Shown here: positions 27,857 through 37,844 of the stretch, in pieces
Layout: the number at the start of each line of letters is the position of its first letter
Numbering within the stretch: the stretch's first letter is position 1
Source of the DNA: Ruegeria sp. HKCCD7303
GTDB lineage: Bacteria; Pseudomonadota; Alphaproteobacteria; Rhodobacterales; Rhodobacteraceae
Length of the DNA: 64,000 bases
Assembly (NCBI RefSeq): GCF_013111185.1
Contig: NZ_WVRE01000006.1
Coordinates: 230,684 to 294,683, forward strand
Direction: 5' to 3'
Position numbers and translations under genes: made by a program
Notes under the pieces: generated by a model
The model's input: the letters and a program-made list of their open reading frames with translations, nothing else
What the model was told of the DNA's origin: nothing
The model's database searches: none

Positions 27857-28102
27857 TTAACCGCCGGTCATCGGTGGGAAAAACGCAACCTCACGCACAC
27901 CGGTCAGCGAGGCATCAAAATCCGACAACTCTTGGTCCAGTGCCACCCGCAGGGCCGATAAATCGGCAAAGGCCGCCGCATAACGCTCTTCCCTTGCGCA
28001 CAGTTCCGAGACCAGATCGCTGACCGTTGCAGCGCTTGTCTCAACTTTTTCTTTTGGCAAACCGATGCGTTCGCGCACCCATGCAAAGTACAGCACATCC
28101 AT
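27857..28102 (-). CDS. moaD: Molybdopterin synthase sulfur-carrier subunit
   Basis: 81 residues, ubiquitin-like beta-grasp, beginning MDVLYFAWVRERIGL and ending in the required C-terminal Gly-Gly (PPMTGG), which is adenylated by MoeB and thiocarboxylated. It sits directly before moaE and three bases after pgsA in one minus-strand unit. Confidence 0.96.
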   Translation of the reverse strand: MDVLYFAWVRERIGLPKEKVETSAATVSDLVSELCAREERYAAAFADLSALRVALDQELSDFDASLTGVREVAFFPPMTGG

Positions 28103-28105
28103 CGC

Positions 28106-28774
28106 TTAGCTCTCCTTAAGATGCGGCATGGCTTTACGTAGGTAGTCATAGCCGGTGATCAATGTCAGTGTTGCGGCGATCCACAAAAGCCACAGCCCGA
28201 TTTGGCCAGCCCAGTACATGCCTTCAATATTCCAGCGCAGGTGGTTTACGTCTTCAACCTGCCCCGCAATGATCTGCTCGACCAGATCGGCATCCATGCC
28301 GAAACTTGCCATCACGGCATAGTGTTCAAAGATACCTTGCGAAAACAGAACCGCGATGGCGATCATCTGCGCAGTGGTCTTCCACTTGGCCAGTTTCGTA
28401 ACCTTGAGTGTCCCCGCTACATCACCCAGATACTCGCGCAGACCCGAGACAAAAACCTCGCGAAACAGGATCACCGTCGCGGGCAGCACCAGCCACGGCG
28501 TCCAGTGTTCTGTCGAATAGCCCACCAGGATCATCAATGCGATCACTACCATCGCCTTATCGGCAATCGGGTCCAGCATCGCGCCGATCTTGGTTTCCTG
28601 CTTCCAAGCGCGGGCCAGATACCCATCGAACCAATCGGTAATAGCCGCCGACAGAAACAGGATCAAAGCGAACCAATCCGCATATGGCCGGGTGAAATAC
28701 AAAAACATGACGGCCAGACCGGGCGCCGCCAACAGGCGCAGGACGGTCAGAATATTGGGCAAGTTCCACTTCAT
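28106..28774 (-). CDS. pgsA: CDP-diacylglycerol--glycerol-3-phosphate 3-phosphatidyltransferase
   Basis: 222 residues from ATG at 28774 (MKWNLPNILTVLRL); 78 further in-frame codons upstream are antisense to the EamA gene start and are rejected. The CDP-alcohol phosphotransferase motif is complete: DWFDGYLAR then G(3)LDPIADK. Several membrane helices. It makes phosphatidylglycerophosphate, the precursor of phosphatidylglycerol and cardiolipin. It leads the pgsA-moaD-moaE unit. Confidence 0.95.
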   Translation of the reverse strand: MKWNLPNILTVLRLLAAPGLAVMFLYFTRPYADWFALILFLSAAITDWFDGYLARAWKQETKIGAMLDPIADKAMVVIALMILVGYSTEHWTPWLVLPATVILFREVFVSGLREYLGDVAGTLKVTKLAKWKTTAQMIAIAVLFSQGIFEHYAVMASFGMDADLVEQIIAGQVEDVNHLRWNIEGMYWAGQIGLWLLWIAATLTLITGYDYLRKAMPHLKES

Positions 28775-28941
28775 GGCTGGGACCCTATATCGACGCTGCG
28801 GGACAGAAAAGCCAATCAGACAAAAAACTGCGCGGATCACAGAAGCTTGGTCAAAGCGCCGCAGGCCTTTGGTCCTGTATCTCTTGGCCTTTCCGGGCTT
28901 TGCCGTCAGATTGCGGCGAAAGCCCAGATCGGAAGTGTCAG

Positions 28942-29826
28942 ATGACAGCCCATATTCAAACCGATGCCCGCGCGAACATGATTGGCAGCCTATGGATGAT
29001 TGCCGCAATGGCGGGTTTTGCGCTTGAGGACGCGCTGCTCAAAGCGTCCTCGGCCGTGGTGCCGATCTGGCAAGTCCTTGTTGTGTTTGGCGCTGGTGGA
29101 TCACTTGTTTTTGCTGCGGTAGCATTGATGCGCGGAACGCGCTTGATGCATCCTGACGTGCTGTCTCGGCCGATGAAGGTTCGGGTCCTGTTCGAAGTTC
29201 TGGGGCGGTTGTTCTATGTTCTGGCCATAGCGCTCACGCCATTGTCCTCGGCCACGGTGATTTTGCAGGCCACACCGCTTGTCGTGGTCGCAGGTGCAGC
29301 GTTGTTCTTTGGTGAAGCGGTAGGTTGGCGGCGGTGGAGCGCTATTTTCGTGGGTATGCTTGGTGTTGTCGTGATCCTGCAGCCCACCGGCGACAGCTTT
29401 TCATTGCTGTCGATTCTGGCCGTTCTAGGCATGCTGGGATTTGCGGGGCGTGATTTGGCCAGTCGCGCAGCACCTGCCACGCTGGGAACCGAAGTCTTGG
29501 GATTCTACGGGTTTCTCAGCATCATCGTTGCGGGGCTCGCCTATCGGTTTTGGGAAGGCGTGCCGATGGTTTCGCTTGATCTACATACCAGCCTGCATCT
29601 GACCGGAGCGGTGCTGATGGGCGTTTTGGCTTATTCTTCGCTGATGAAGGCCATGCGCACAGGCGAAGTTTCCGCTGTGACCCCATTCCGCTATACGCGA
29701 CTATTGTTCGGCATCGGCTTGGGCGTGCTCATGTTCGGCGAAAGCCTCGATCCCGTAATGTGGATCGGCAGCGCGTTGATCGTGGCTTCGGGGCTATACA
29801 TCCTGTGGCGTGGACGGCGCGCCTAA
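28942..29826 (+). CDS. EamA/DMT-family transporter
   Basis: 294 residues from the ATG at 28942 ([15 protein letters not shown]); a later ATG at MIGSLWM is possible. Ten membrane helices in two EamA repeats; the end of the first repeat has [32 protein letters not shown] signature sequence and the second has [15 protein letters not shown]. Inner-membrane exporter or importer of small metabolites, substrate unknown. Its stop overlaps the convergent uvrC stop by four bases. Confidence 0.9.
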   Translation: MTAHIQTDARANMIGSLWMIAAMAGFALEDALLKASSAVVPIWQVLVVFGAGGSLVFAAVALMRGTRLMHPDVLSRPMKVRVLFEVLGRLFYVLAIALTPLSSATVILQATPLVVVAGAALFFGEAVGWRRWSAIFVGMLGVVVILQPTGDSFSLLSILAVLGMLGFAGRDLASRAAPATLGTEVLGFYGFLSIIVAGLAYRFWEGVPMVSLDLHTSLHLTGAVLMGVLAYSSLMKAMRTGEVSAVTPFRYTRLLFGIGLGVLMFGESLDPVMWIGSALIVASGLYILWRGRRA

Positions 29827-31685
29827 CCCTTGTCGTGAAAGAAATCATAGACCTTCTGCGCCAACCCGGCCGAGATCCCCTCGACTGCTTTTAGGTCCAC
29901 CAGATTGGCTCGACTGACCGCCTTGGCGCTGCCGAAATGAGTTAACAAGGCACGTTTGCGCGCCGCCCCTACGCCGGGAATTTCGTCCAACGGCGTGGCG
30001 CCTACGGCCTTTGCACGCTTTGCGCGGTGAGTACCGATGGCAAACCTATGTGCTTCGTCCCTCAAACGTTGAATAAAATACAGCACAGGGTCGTTGCGCT
30101 TCAGGGCAAAGGGGCGCTGACCGGTCCGATGAAACTCTTCCTTGCCGTGATCGCGATCGACCCCTTTCGCAACCCCGACCATTGGAATGTCTGCGACCCC
30201 ATGGGCCTGCATGATCTCATGCACCGCACTCACCTGCCCTGCACCGCCGTCAATCAGCAAAAGATCGGGCCAGAGCCCTTTTTCCCGATCCGGGTCTTCT
30301 TTTTGCAAACGGGTAAAGCGGCGGTTCAGAACCTCTTTCATCATGCCGAAATCATCGCCCGGCGTCAGATCGTCACCACGAATGTTGAATTTGCGATAGG
30401 CGTTCTTCATGAAGCCCTCGGGCCCCGCAACAATCATTCCACCGACCGCGTTGGTGCCCTGAATGTGCGAGTTGTCGTAAACCTCGATCCGTTCCGGTGG
30501 CGCGTCCAGATCAAACGCTTCGGCCACCCCGCGCAACAGTTTGGCCTGCGTTGCGCTTTCGGACATGCGGCGAGCCAATGACTCGCGCGCATTTCGCAAG
30601 GCGCCCGCCACCAGTTCCTGTTTCTCACCGCGCTGCGGAACAAGGATCTCCACCTTGCGGCCTGCCTTCTCGGTCAGGGCCTCCTGCATCAGATCGGCGT
30701 TTTCGATCCCGTCCGATAGGATCAGCTGCCGGGGCAGTTCCTTGTTGTCGTAGAACTGACCAAGGAACGCCTCCATCACCTCAGCGGGCGAAACATCGGG
30801 GCCGACACGCGGATAGAAATCCTTGTTGCCCCAGTTTTGATTGGCGCGGATGAAGAACACCTGCACACAAGCCTGGCCGCTATCCATATACAGGCCGATC
30901 ACATCCGCCTCGGCCACGCCGCGCGGGTTGATACCCTGGGACGTCTGAACTTGCGTAAGTGCCCGGATACGATCACGCAGACCGGCGGCGCGTTCAAACT
31001 CCATTGCCTCGGACGCGGCCATCATCTGCTCGGCCAGATCCTCCTGCACCTTGGTGGATCGGCCTGACAGGAAACGCTCGGCGTCCTTGACGCTTTCGCG
31101 GTATGCCTCTTCCGAGATCAACCCGACGCACGGCCCTGAACAGCGTTTGATCTGATAGAGCAGACAAGGCCGCGTTCGACTGTCAAACATGGAATCCGAG
31201 CAGTTGCGCAGCAGGAACGCCTTTTGCAACTGGTTCAACGTGCGGTTCACCGCCCCTGCACTGGCGAAGGGCCCAAAGTAAGCACCCTTTTCCTTCTTCG
31301 CCCCGCGATGCTTTTTGATCTGGGGAAAGGCGTGGTTCTTGGCGACCAGAATGTTAGGAAAGCTCTTATCGTCGCGCAGCAGCACGTTGTACTTGGGCTT
31401 GAGCTGCTTGATCAAGTTCTGCTCCAGCAGCAACGCCTCGGTCTCGGTCCGGGTTGTCAGGAACATCATCGAGGCGGTCGAAGCGATCATCTTCTCGATC
31501 CGGCCAGAATGCCCCGGGCGTGTGTAATTCAACACCCGCGCCTTCAGGTTGCGTGCCTTACCCACATACAGTACCCGACTATCCGCATCCAGCATCCGAT
31601 ACACACCGGGCGAACTGTCCAGCGTTTTTGCATAGCGCTGAATGCAGGCATAACCGGTCGGAGAAGAGTCGCTGTGGGTGGTCAT
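29823..31685 (-). CDS. uvrC: Excinuclease ABC subunit C
   Basis: 620 residues. GIY-YIG nuclease at residues 20-100 ([23 protein letters not shown]), Cys-rich segment [18 protein letters not shown] domain ([16 protein letters not shown]), RNase H-like 5' nuclease ([18 protein letters not shown]), and two C-terminal helix-hairpin-helices. It makes both incisions in nucleotide excision repair. The ATG overlaps the stop of a 44-codon ORF (ATGA). Confidence 0.97.
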   Translation of the reverse strand: MTTHSDSSPTGYACIQRYAKTLDSSPGVYRMLDADSRVLYVGKARNLKARVLNYTRPGHSGRIEKMIASTASMMFLTTRTETEALLLEQNLIKQLKPKYNVLLRDDKSFPNILVAKNHAFPQIKKHRGAKKEKGAYFGPFASAGAVNRTLNQLQKAFLLRNCSDSMFDSRTRPCLLYQIKRCSGPCVGLISEEAYRESVKDAERFLSGRSTKVQEDLAEQMMAASEAMEFERAAGLRDRIRALTQVQTSQGINPRGVAEADVIGLYMDSGQACVQVFFIRANQNWGNKDFYPRVGPDVSPAEVMEAFLGQFYDNKELPRQLILSDGIENADLMQEALTEKAGRKVEILVPQRGEKQELVAGALRNARESLARRMSESATQAKLLRGVAEAFDLDAPPERIEVYDNSHIQGTNAVGGMIVAGPEGFMKNAYRKFNIRGDDLTPGDDFGMMKEVLNRRFTRLQKEDPDREKGLWPDLLLIDGGAGQVSAVHEIMQAHGVADIPMVGVAKGVDRDHGKEEFHRTGQRPFALKRNDPVLYFIQRLRDEAHRFAIGTHRAKRAKAVGATPLDEIPGVGAARKRALLTHFGSAKAVSRANLVDLKAVEGISAGLAQKVYDFFHDKG

Positions 31686-31816
31686 AGGCTTTTGATATGA
31701 TTCTCTTGGACTGGCTGCAATCTCAGGCCTCTCAAATCAAGAGGAAACAAATCCACGACTTCTGTGGATAAGTGTGAAGATAAGTTTCTGCTGGATCGGA
31801 AATCCCCTTGTTTCAT
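31682..31816 (-). CDS. 44-residue ORF coupled to uvrC
   Basis: The ATG at 31816 has AAGGAAGAGGCA immediately upstream, a strong ribosome binding site. The stop overlaps the uvrC start as ATGA. The peptide starts [11 protein letters not shown] and has no membrane segment, Cys, or run of one amino acid that would suggest attenuation. uvrC itself has no independent ribosome binding site as good as this, so the ORF may exist to set uvrC translation. No family known; the protein product is unproven. Confidence 0.5.
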   Translation of the reverse strand: MKQGDFRSSRNLSSHLSTEVVDLFPLDLRGLRLQPVQENHIKSL

Positions 31817-31975
31817 TGCCTCTTCCTTGATTTGCACAAAAAATGGGCAATAAATTAACGCATTGATTCTAAATGATATTTTTTCAATCACTTAGCAAGT
31901 GTATGAAAAAAAAGACATTTTTGTAACGCGCAGGTAACACGAATGAGAGCAGTGCAAAACTTGCAGCGAAATTGC

Positions 31976-32755
31976 TTATTCTACGCCGAGCACGTCGGGT
32001 GTTTTCCAACCCAGATGCTGCCCCCCATCAACGCATAGAAGTTGCCCAGTGACCGCGTGCGCGTCCAGAAAATACCCCAGCGCAGCGGTGATATCCGAGG
32101 GGTTCGATCCGCGTTCCAGAACCGTGTTGGATCGTTGCGCCTGAAAATGCTGTTCGCTTTGGCGATGCCCCTGAACCGTCGGACCCGGACCAATCGCGTT
32201 GACCCGAATGTCAGGTGACAGGGCCTGAGCGGCCGTTCGGGTCAGGGCCCACAGCCCCATTTTCGCGATGGTGTAAGACATGAACTCTGGCGTCAGTTTT
32301 CGCACCCTCATGTCCACCATGTTGACGATCAAGCCCGCGGCCAAAGGCTCTTCGTTTTCGTCCATGCCAGCGGCCAGTCCCTGTTCCGCCATAGCCTGTG
32401 TCAGTACGAATGGCGCACGCAGATTGCTGTCGAGATGGCGGTCCCAGCTTTGGCGCGTTGCGGTATGGATATTGTCATATTCAAAGATCGAGGCGTTGTT
32501 CACCAGACATGTGATCGGGCCGCCCAGCGCCTCAGCCGCGTTCGGCAACAACGCCTGAACCTGAGCTTCGTCCAGCAGATCGGCCTGCAATGCCACTGCA
32601 TGACGCCCAAGGGCCTGTATCTTGACGACCGTTTCCTGCGCGGGCTGTTCGGATGTAGCGTAGTGAACCGCTACATCGTAACCACGACCCGCCAGATACA
32701 GCGCCATAGCCCGGCCCAGACGGATACCGGCACCGGTCACTAAAGCTCGGGTCAT
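31976..32755 (-). CDS. SDR oxidoreductase, pteridine-reductase/FolM-like
   Basis: 259 residues. The nucleotide-binding motif is TGAGIRLGRAMA, the TGxxxRxG form seen in PTR1 and FolM rather than the usual TGxxxGIG; VNNASIF follows, and the catalytic Tyr/Lys is in SYTIAKMGLW. FolM reduces dihydromonapterin or dihydrofolate with NADPH. Presence of the TGxxxRxG form makes a pteridine substrate likely but not proven. The ATG has GGTGAAGC upstream. First gene after uvrC on the same strand, with 290 AT-rich bases between. Confidence 0.82.
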   Translation of the reverse strand: MTRALVTGAGIRLGRAMALYLAGRGYDVAVHYATSEQPAQETVVKIQALGRHAVALQADLLDEAQVQALLPNAAEALGGPITCLVNNASIFEYDNIHTATRQSWDRHLDSNLRAPFVLTQAMAEQGLAAGMDENEEPLAAGLIVNMVDMRVRKLTPEFMSYTIAKMGLWALTRTAAQALSPDIRVNAIGPGPTVQGHRQSEQHFQAQRSNTVLERGSNPSDITAALGYFLDAHAVTGQLLCVDGGQHLGWKTPDVLGVE

Positions 32756-32776
32756 GCTTCACCTCATTTTGTCAGA

Positions 32777-33739
32777 TCACACCAGCAATACGGTGACATA
32801 AAGCACATAAAGGAAAGTCAACACCAACCCCCATACGCGCGAGATATCCTGTTTGAGGAACACAAACGGGATCAGCAGCAGCGATGCGCCCAACATAACC
32901 CACAAGTCGAACCGCAGGAACTCGGGATCAACCGGTATGCGGCCGAACCACGTTGCAATCCCGATGATGGCCAAAAGGTTGAACATGTTCGAACCGATCA
33001 CGTTACCCAACGCCACATCAGCCTGTCTGCGCAATGCAGCCATAACTGTCGTCGCCAGCTCGGGTAAAGACGTTCCGACCGCGATCAGAGTCAAACCAAT
33101 GACCGTTTCACTGACCCCATAAGTCCGTGCGATAATGGTCGCGTTGTCCACCAGCAGGTGCGCCCCCATTGGCAAGCCAACCAGCCCCAGTATCAAGTAA
33201 ATCGACACCTTCCAATAGGGCATGTCGGGATCAGCTTCTTCCAGTCCCTCAAGCTCTTCATCTACGCAGGCTTCACCGCAAGCTTTGCGATGGGCCTTTG
33301 CCTCGCGAAAGGCGTTCAACAAGACCAGGCCCAAAGCCGCCAGCAGGATCAGGCCGCTGAAAAAGGTAAAAGTTCCGCAGAAGGCCAAACCGATGAACAG
33401 AACTGTGGCCACCAGCATGAAGACATAGTTCCGGCGGCTGTTACATTCGCTGGTGTGCAAGGTCGCAAGCAGCGCGGGAAGGCCCAGAACCAACAAAATA
33501 TTCGCCGTGTTGGATCCGACAACATTGCCCAGCGCAATGCCCGGGGCATTCTCTTGCAAAGCGCTGATCGCAATCAAAAGCTCTGGCGCGGATGTGCCAA
33601 ATGCCACGATCGTCAGGCTGACGATCAACGCCGGAACACCTAGGCGCAAGCTCAGGTTCACGGCACCACGCACAAGGGCGTCGCCCGCCAGCAATAGAAT
33701 CAACAGGCCAAGACCGGACAGCAGCCAAGTGGTAATCAA
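32777..33739 (-). CDS. Calcium/sodium antiporter, YrbG family
   Basis: 320 residues, ten membrane helices. The two alpha repeats carry GTSAPELLIAISA and GTSLPELATTVMAA, the cation-binding motifs of the CaCA superfamily, in the usual inverted order, with an acidic loop (EACVDEELEGLEEADPD) between halves. Inner-membrane exchanger. Its ATG overlaps the stop of the zinc-ribbon mini-protein gene (ATGA). Confidence 0.93.
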   Translation of the reverse strand: MITTWLLSGLGLLILLLAGDALVRGAVNLSLRLGVPALIVSLTIVAFGTSAPELLIAISALQENAPGIALGNVVGSNTANILLVLGLPALLATLHTSECNSRRNYVFMLVATVLFIGLAFCGTFTFFSGLILLAALGLVLLNAFREAKAHRKACGEACVDEELEGLEEADPDMPYWKVSIYLILGLVGLPMGAHLLVDNATIIARTYGVSETVIGLTLIAVGTSLPELATTVMAALRRQADVALGNVIGSNMFNLLAIIGIATWFGRIPVDPEFLRFDLWVMLGASLLLIPFVFLKQDISRVWGLVLTFLYVLYVTVLLV

Positions 33740-33906
33740 GTCCGGCCTCCTTTTTCACAGGCGCAGGGGCCTTTGCCGATACGATACCGCCCGCAGCGCC
33801 GGCATTTCGCAGAGCTCAATTTCTTTTGCCCGGGAAAGCGCAGCTTGCCGAACATCGCCAATACGCCCATGGCAATCAGGAAAAGGGTGACGGCCTTGAT
33901 GATCAC
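33736..33906 (-). CDS. Small membrane-anchored zinc-ribbon protein
   Basis: 56 residues from the GTG at 33906, one base after the S49 peptidase stop. One membrane helix (residues 3-18, IKAVTLFLIAMGVLAM) is followed by a basic stretch and CRRCGRYRIGKGPCAC, a four-Cys zinc-binding knuckle. Its stop overlaps the start of the antiporter gene. I believe such short proteins are widespread in Rhodobacteraceae in this position, without a known function. Could act as an accessory of either neighbour. Confidence 0.75.
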   Translation of the reverse strand: MIIKAVTLFLIAMGVLAMFGKLRFPGQKKLSSAKCRRCGRYRIGKGPCACEKGGRT

Positions 33907-33907
33907 G

Positions 33908-34705
33908 CTACAAACCGAAACGCGCGAAGGCAGCACGCTCCTCTAATCCGGCGATGGCATCCTGTGCCAGGCTGGCCCCAAAGCGTGTCCAGATCGGTTT
34001 GCGCACGCCGTAACGGCGGAATTTGACCTTTTCGCCGAAGCGTTCCTGCATCTTGGGTTTGAGGTGGGCAATGCCATCAATCAGGCCCAACTCTTGCGCA
34101 CGCCGCGCCAGCCAGACTTCACCCGTGAAAAGATCGGCACTTTGATCCAACTTGTCCCCACGTCGCGCTTTGACATGATCAATGAAGTTTTCGTGGATGT
34201 CCCCCAACAACCCCTGCAGACGGGCCACGTCCTCTTTCTTTTCCGGAGCAAACGGATCCAGCATCGACTTCGATTCTCCAGCCGTGTGCACGCGCCGCTC
34301 AAGCCCCTGACGCGCCAGAAAGACATGCGCGCCAAACCCGGCCGAAATCACTCCGATCGAGCCCAGAACCGAACTGTCATCTGCCCAGATCTCGTCCGCG
34401 GCGGCGGCCAGCCAGTACCCGCCCGAGGCAGCAACATCCTCGACAAAGGCAATCACAGGCACGTCCAGCTCTTCCGACAAACGTCGGATACGGGCACCGA
34501 TCAGCGAACTTTGCACAGGGGACCCGCCTGGGGAATTAAGCTCAAGCGCCACGGCAGCGGGTTTTCCCTTGCGAAACGCTTTTTCCAGAAAAGGAGCCAA
34601 GGTCGTGTCATTCAACGCACCACGGCCCGCCATTCCAATGGCGCCGGACAGGCGGACAACGGCCACGCAGGGGTGTTTTTTGACAAACGGCAGGCTGAGT
34701 TTCAT
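33908..34705 (-). CDS. S49-family serine peptidase (SppA/SohB-like)
   Basis: 265 residues from ATG at 34705 (MKLSLPFVKKHP); the longer frame adds 15 unlikely residues. The crotonase-like fold has LNSPGGSPVQSSLIGARI, the nucleophile Ser in EDVAASGGYWLA, and the general-base Lys in GESKSMLDPFAP, the Ser/Lys dyad of SppA. No signal peptide or membrane helix, so it is a cytosolic or peripheral form. Heads a run with the zinc-ribbon protein and the antiporter. Confidence 0.9.
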   Translation of the reverse strand: MKLSLPFVKKHPCVAVVRLSGAIGMAGRGALNDTTLAPFLEKAFRKGKPAAVALELNSPGGSPVQSSLIGARIRRLSEELDVPVIAFVEDVAASGGYWLAAAADEIWADDSSVLGSIGVISAGFGAHVFLARQGLERRVHTAGESKSMLDPFAPEKKEDVARLQGLLGDIHENFIDHVKARRGDKLDQSADLFTGEVWLARRAQELGLIDGIAHLKPKMQERFGEKVKFRRYGVRKPIWTRFGASLAQDAIAGLEERAAFARFGL

Positions 34706-34818
34706 GGGTGCCGATGTAGAGTGCCGCCAACCCGTAAACAAGGGACTCATTCGGCCTTAAACGCGACGTGAACCAAATTCCCACACTCAACGGGCAAAAA
34801 TGCAACGCCTGACGAAAG

Positions 34819-35580
34819 TCAGCTGCGTATCCGCCAACCCGTTTTGAAAATCCAGCCGATGACCGCCAAACAGACCCCAGTAAAAGCGAGAATGGCCAGA
34901 AGACTAAAGACAATTGGTACGTCCGCTAGCCCATAAAAAGACCAGCGAAAGCCCGAAATCAGATAAACTACCGGATTGAACAACGTGATCGTCTGCCACA
35001 ACGGTGGCAGCATCGAGATCGAATAAAATGTGCCGCCCAGAAAGATCAGCGGCGTCACCACAAGTTGCGGCACCAGTGACATCTGTTCGAAATTGCTGGC
35101 CCAGATTCCAATGATAAAACCCAGCAACGAAAAGCTGAGGCAGGAAAGGATCAGAAACGCAGCCATGGCAAAGGGATGTTCAATCCGAATATCCACAAAA
35201 AAAGTAGCGGTTGCCAATATCACCAAACCGACAAACAACGCCTTGGTGGCTGCGGCACCAACATATCCGATCACGATCTCGATGAAATTGACCGGCGCGG
35301 ACAGCAGTTCATAGATAGTGCCAAGAAACTTCGGGAAATATATCCCGAAAGACGCGTTCGAAATCGACAGCATCACCACCGACAACATGATCAACCCCGG
35401 CACGATGAACGCACCATATGAGACGCCTTCGACTTCCTGAATGCGGCTGCCGATAGCCGTGCCAAATACCACGAAGTACAACGACGTGGACAGAACCGGT
35501 GAGAAAAAGCTTTGCGCGAGAGTGCGGAAGAACCGGGTCATTTCGAACCGGTAGATGGCGGCAATTGCAGTCCAGTTCAT
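34819..35580 (-). CDS. ABC-2 type transporter permease
   Basis: 253 residues with six membrane helices in the ABC-2 pattern, including the conserved [12 protein letters not shown] near the C-terminus and [14 protein letters not shown] in the last loop. Forms an exporter with the ATPase whose gene overlaps its start by four bases (ATGA). Related pairs are YadG/YadH and NodI/NodJ. Substrate unknown. Confidence 0.92.
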   Translation of the reverse strand: MNWTAIAAIYRFEMTRFFRTLAQSFFSPVLSTSLYFVVFGTAIGSRIQEVEGVSYGAFIVPGLIMLSVVMLSISNASFGIYFPKFLGTIYELLSAPVNFIEIVIGYVGAAATKALFVGLVILATATFFVDIRIEHPFAMAAFLILSCLSFSLLGFIIGIWASNFEQMSLVPQLVVTPLIFLGGTFYSISMLPPLWQTITLFNPVVYLISGFRWSFYGLADVPIVFSLLAILAFTGVCLAVIGWIFKTGWRIRS

Positions 35581-36506
35581 GCCATTTCTCCGGATACAAG
35601 ATTGACGAATATCTCTTCCAGACTCGATTGCCGTGTCTGTACGTCCCGCAGGATCAACCCGGCTTGTGAGACGTCATTCAGCAGTGTCGTGATACCCGTG
35701 CGGTCCGCGTGGGTGTCATAGGTGTAAATCAAGACATCCCCCGCACCATTCAGTGTCAGGTTGTGCAGCGCAAGACTGTCTGGAATCTGCGCGATGGGCT
35801 CTGTCAGCATGACCTCAATCTGCTTTTTACCCATCTGTGCCATCAGTGAGTCCTTGTCCTGCACCAAAAGCAGCTCACCCTTGTCGATGACCCCGACACG
35901 ATCTGCAATGGCTTCGGCCTCTTCGATATAATGGGTGGTCAGAATGATTGTGACCCCGTCCCTTTTAAGCTCGGCCACGATTTCCCACATGTCTTTACGC
36001 AGCTCGACATCCACACCGGCAGTGGGTTCATCCAGAAACAGAACGCGGGGCTCATGAGCCAGTGCTTTGGCGATAAGCACCCGACGTTTCATACCGCCAG
36101 ACAATTCCTTGATCGCATTGTTGCGCTTGCCCCAAAGGGACAGTTTCCGCAGAATCTCTTCGATCCGCGCATTGTTTTTGCCAAGCCCGAACAGCCCCCG
36201 CGACAGGCGTACGGTGTTCCAAACCTTCTCAAACGGTTCCAGCGCAATTTCCTGCGGCACAAGCCCGATCATCCTACGCGCAGCGCGGTAATCGGCCTGA
36301 ATATCATGCCCTCCCACCGTGACCTCACCGGAACTTGGGGTGGTGATCCCGCAGATGGTCGAGATCAAGGTTGTCTTTCCGGCACCGTTTGGCCCCAACA
36401 GGGCAAGAATCTCACCCTCTTCAATGTCCAAGGACACACCTTTCAGCGCCTCAAACCCATCGGCGTAAGACTTGCGCAGATCTCTGATGGACAAAATTGT
36501 CGTCAT
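35577..36506 (-). CDS. ABC transporter ATP-binding protein
   Basis: 309 residues. Walker [11 protein letters not shown]-loop [10 protein letters not shown], signature LSGGMKRR, Walker [14 protein letters not shown] and switch His in [10 protein letters not shown] are intact. The C-terminal 90 residues are the extension common in ABC-2 exporters of the CcmA/NodI type. It is divergent from the CoA-transferase gene. Confidence 0.93.
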   Translation of the reverse strand: MTTILSIRDLRKSYADGFEALKGVSLDIEEGEILALLGPNGAGKTTLISTICGITTPSSGEVTVGGHDIQADYRAARRMIGLVPQEIALEPFEKVWNTVRLSRGLFGLGKNNARIEEILRKLSLWGKRNNAIKELSGGMKRRVLIAKALAHEPRVLFLDEPTAGVDVELRKDMWEIVAELKRDGVTIILTTHYIEEAEAIADRVGVIDKGELLLVQDKDSLMAQMGKKQIEVMLTEPIAQIPDSLALHNLTLNGAGDVLIYTYDTHADRTGITTLLNDVSQAGLILRDVQTRQSSLEEIFVNLVSGEMA

Positions 36507-36674
36507 ATCCGTTCCCCGTTATGGCGTGGACCCTATCGCGCCAAACCTGGGTATAACAGGTCAATTCAACATCGTTTGACACACATCTGCCTTACAGGCG
36601 ACGATCTGCGCCACTAACATCCGCCTTGCAATCCGCAGCCTGCTCGCAAACTCTGCCCGAAACGGAGGGTGCAG

Positions 36675-37763
36675 ATGCTAAAGGGAATTCGTGTCGTCGA
36701 AATCGAAGGTTTGGGCCCCGGCCCGTTTGCCGCCATGCAACTGGCCGATTTGGGCGCTGATGTGATAACCATTCATCGCAAAAGCGGTGCTGTCACACCC
36801 GGAATGCCAGAACGCTCACTTCTGGATCGCGGAAAGCGGTCCATCGCGCTTGACCTGAAAGACCCTGATGACCTGGAAACCGCCCTGTGTCTGATCGGCA
36901 CCGCAGATGCCTTGATCGAAGGCTTCCGCCCCGGTGTGATGGAAAAGCTGGGCCTTGGCCCCAAACCCTGCCTGGCCCGTAACCCGAAGCTTGTCTATGG
37001 ACGCATGACGGGCTGGGGCCAGGATAGTCCGCTGGCTGACACAGCCGGGCATGATCTCAACTATATCGCCCTATCCGGAGCGCTCTGGTATGCCTCTCAT
37101 CCCAACCAGCCCCCGCAGACACCCGCAACTCTGGTGGGCGATATTGGCGGCGGAGCCATGTATCTCGTCGCGGGTCTGCTGGCCGGTCTTATTAACGCGC
37201 AACGCACTGGTGAAGGCACAGTTGTCGATGCTGCAATATATGACGGTTCAGCCCATATGATGAACCTTCTGATGACCATGCGCCAAACGGGCAATCTATC
37301 CGATACGCGCGGTGAAAGCCTTTTGGACGGCCCACACTGGAGCCGCACATATACCTGCGCCGATGGTGGCTTCATTACAGTCCAATGCCTCGAGCCCAAA
37401 TTTTATGCTCAGTTTTTGCAGACCCTCGGCCTGGCCCGTGACGCCGAATTCCAGAACCAATATGATCGCACACTCTGGCCTGATCTGACCCAACGCCTTG
37501 CCGAAATCTTCGCCAGCCAACCGCGCGATCACTGGGACGCCGTGTTTCGCGGCACAGATGCCTGTGTCGCCCCGGTGCTCAACCCGCAAGAGGCGCAGGA
37601 CCACCCGATGAACACTCATCGCAACACTTGGCAAGACATCGACGGCACTCTCCAAGCCGCCGCCGCGCCTCGGTTTTCAAATCATCAATGGAACCACAGA
37701 CCCAGCCCAACACGCGGAGAGCACACAAAGGACATCCTCGCGCAGCTCAACGACCCACGCTGA
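36675..37763 (+). CDS. CaiB/BaiF-family CoA-transferase (alpha-methylacyl-CoA racemase-like)
   Basis: 362 residues from ATG at 36675, which has CGGAGGG at the right distance; a GTG six bases upstream is less well placed. MLKGIRVVEIEGLGPGPFAAMQLADLGADVI is typical of the family start, with RGKRSIALDLKDP, and GHDLNYIALSG carrying the His and the catalytic Asp region that fits alpha-methylacyl-CoA racemase (Amacr) rather than a true CoA-transferase. Racemases of this type invert 2-methyl-branched acyl-CoAs for beta-oxidation. Confidence 0.87.
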   Translation: MLKGIRVVEIEGLGPGPFAAMQLADLGADVITIHRKSGAVTPGMPERSLLDRGKRSIALDLKDPDDLETALCLIGTADALIEGFRPGVMEKLGLGPKPCLARNPKLVYGRMTGWGQDSPLADTAGHDLNYIALSGALWYASHPNQPPQTPATLVGDIGGGAMYLVAGLLAGLINAQRTGEGTVVDAAIYDGSAHMMNLLMTMRQTGNLSDTRGESLLDGPHWSRTYTCADGGFITVQCLEPKFYAQFLQTLGLARDAEFQNQYDRTLWPDLTQRLAEIFASQPRDHWDAVFRGTDACVAPVLNPQEAQDHPMNTHRNTWQDIDGTLQAAAAPRFSNHQWNHRPSPTRGEHTKDILAQLNDPR

Positions 37764-37818
37764 TCCGCGCTTCATCTGGCCCTAAATACCTCGGGGGATG
37801 AATTGGTCGCAGACCAAG

Positions 37819-37836
37819 AAGGGGGCTGGCCCCCTT
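37819..37836. terminator. Hairpin between CoA-transferase and hemE
   Basis: AAGGGGG pairs with CCCCCTT across a CTGG loop between the two convergent genes. No U-tract; a weak shared terminator at best. Confidence 0.35.
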
Positions 37837-37844
37837 TCACCAGC

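Noticed and set aside
28775..29008. Long N-terminal extension of pgsA
   Set aside because: Antisense to the EamA start and not family-like; ATG 28774 begins the conserved MKWNLPNILT.
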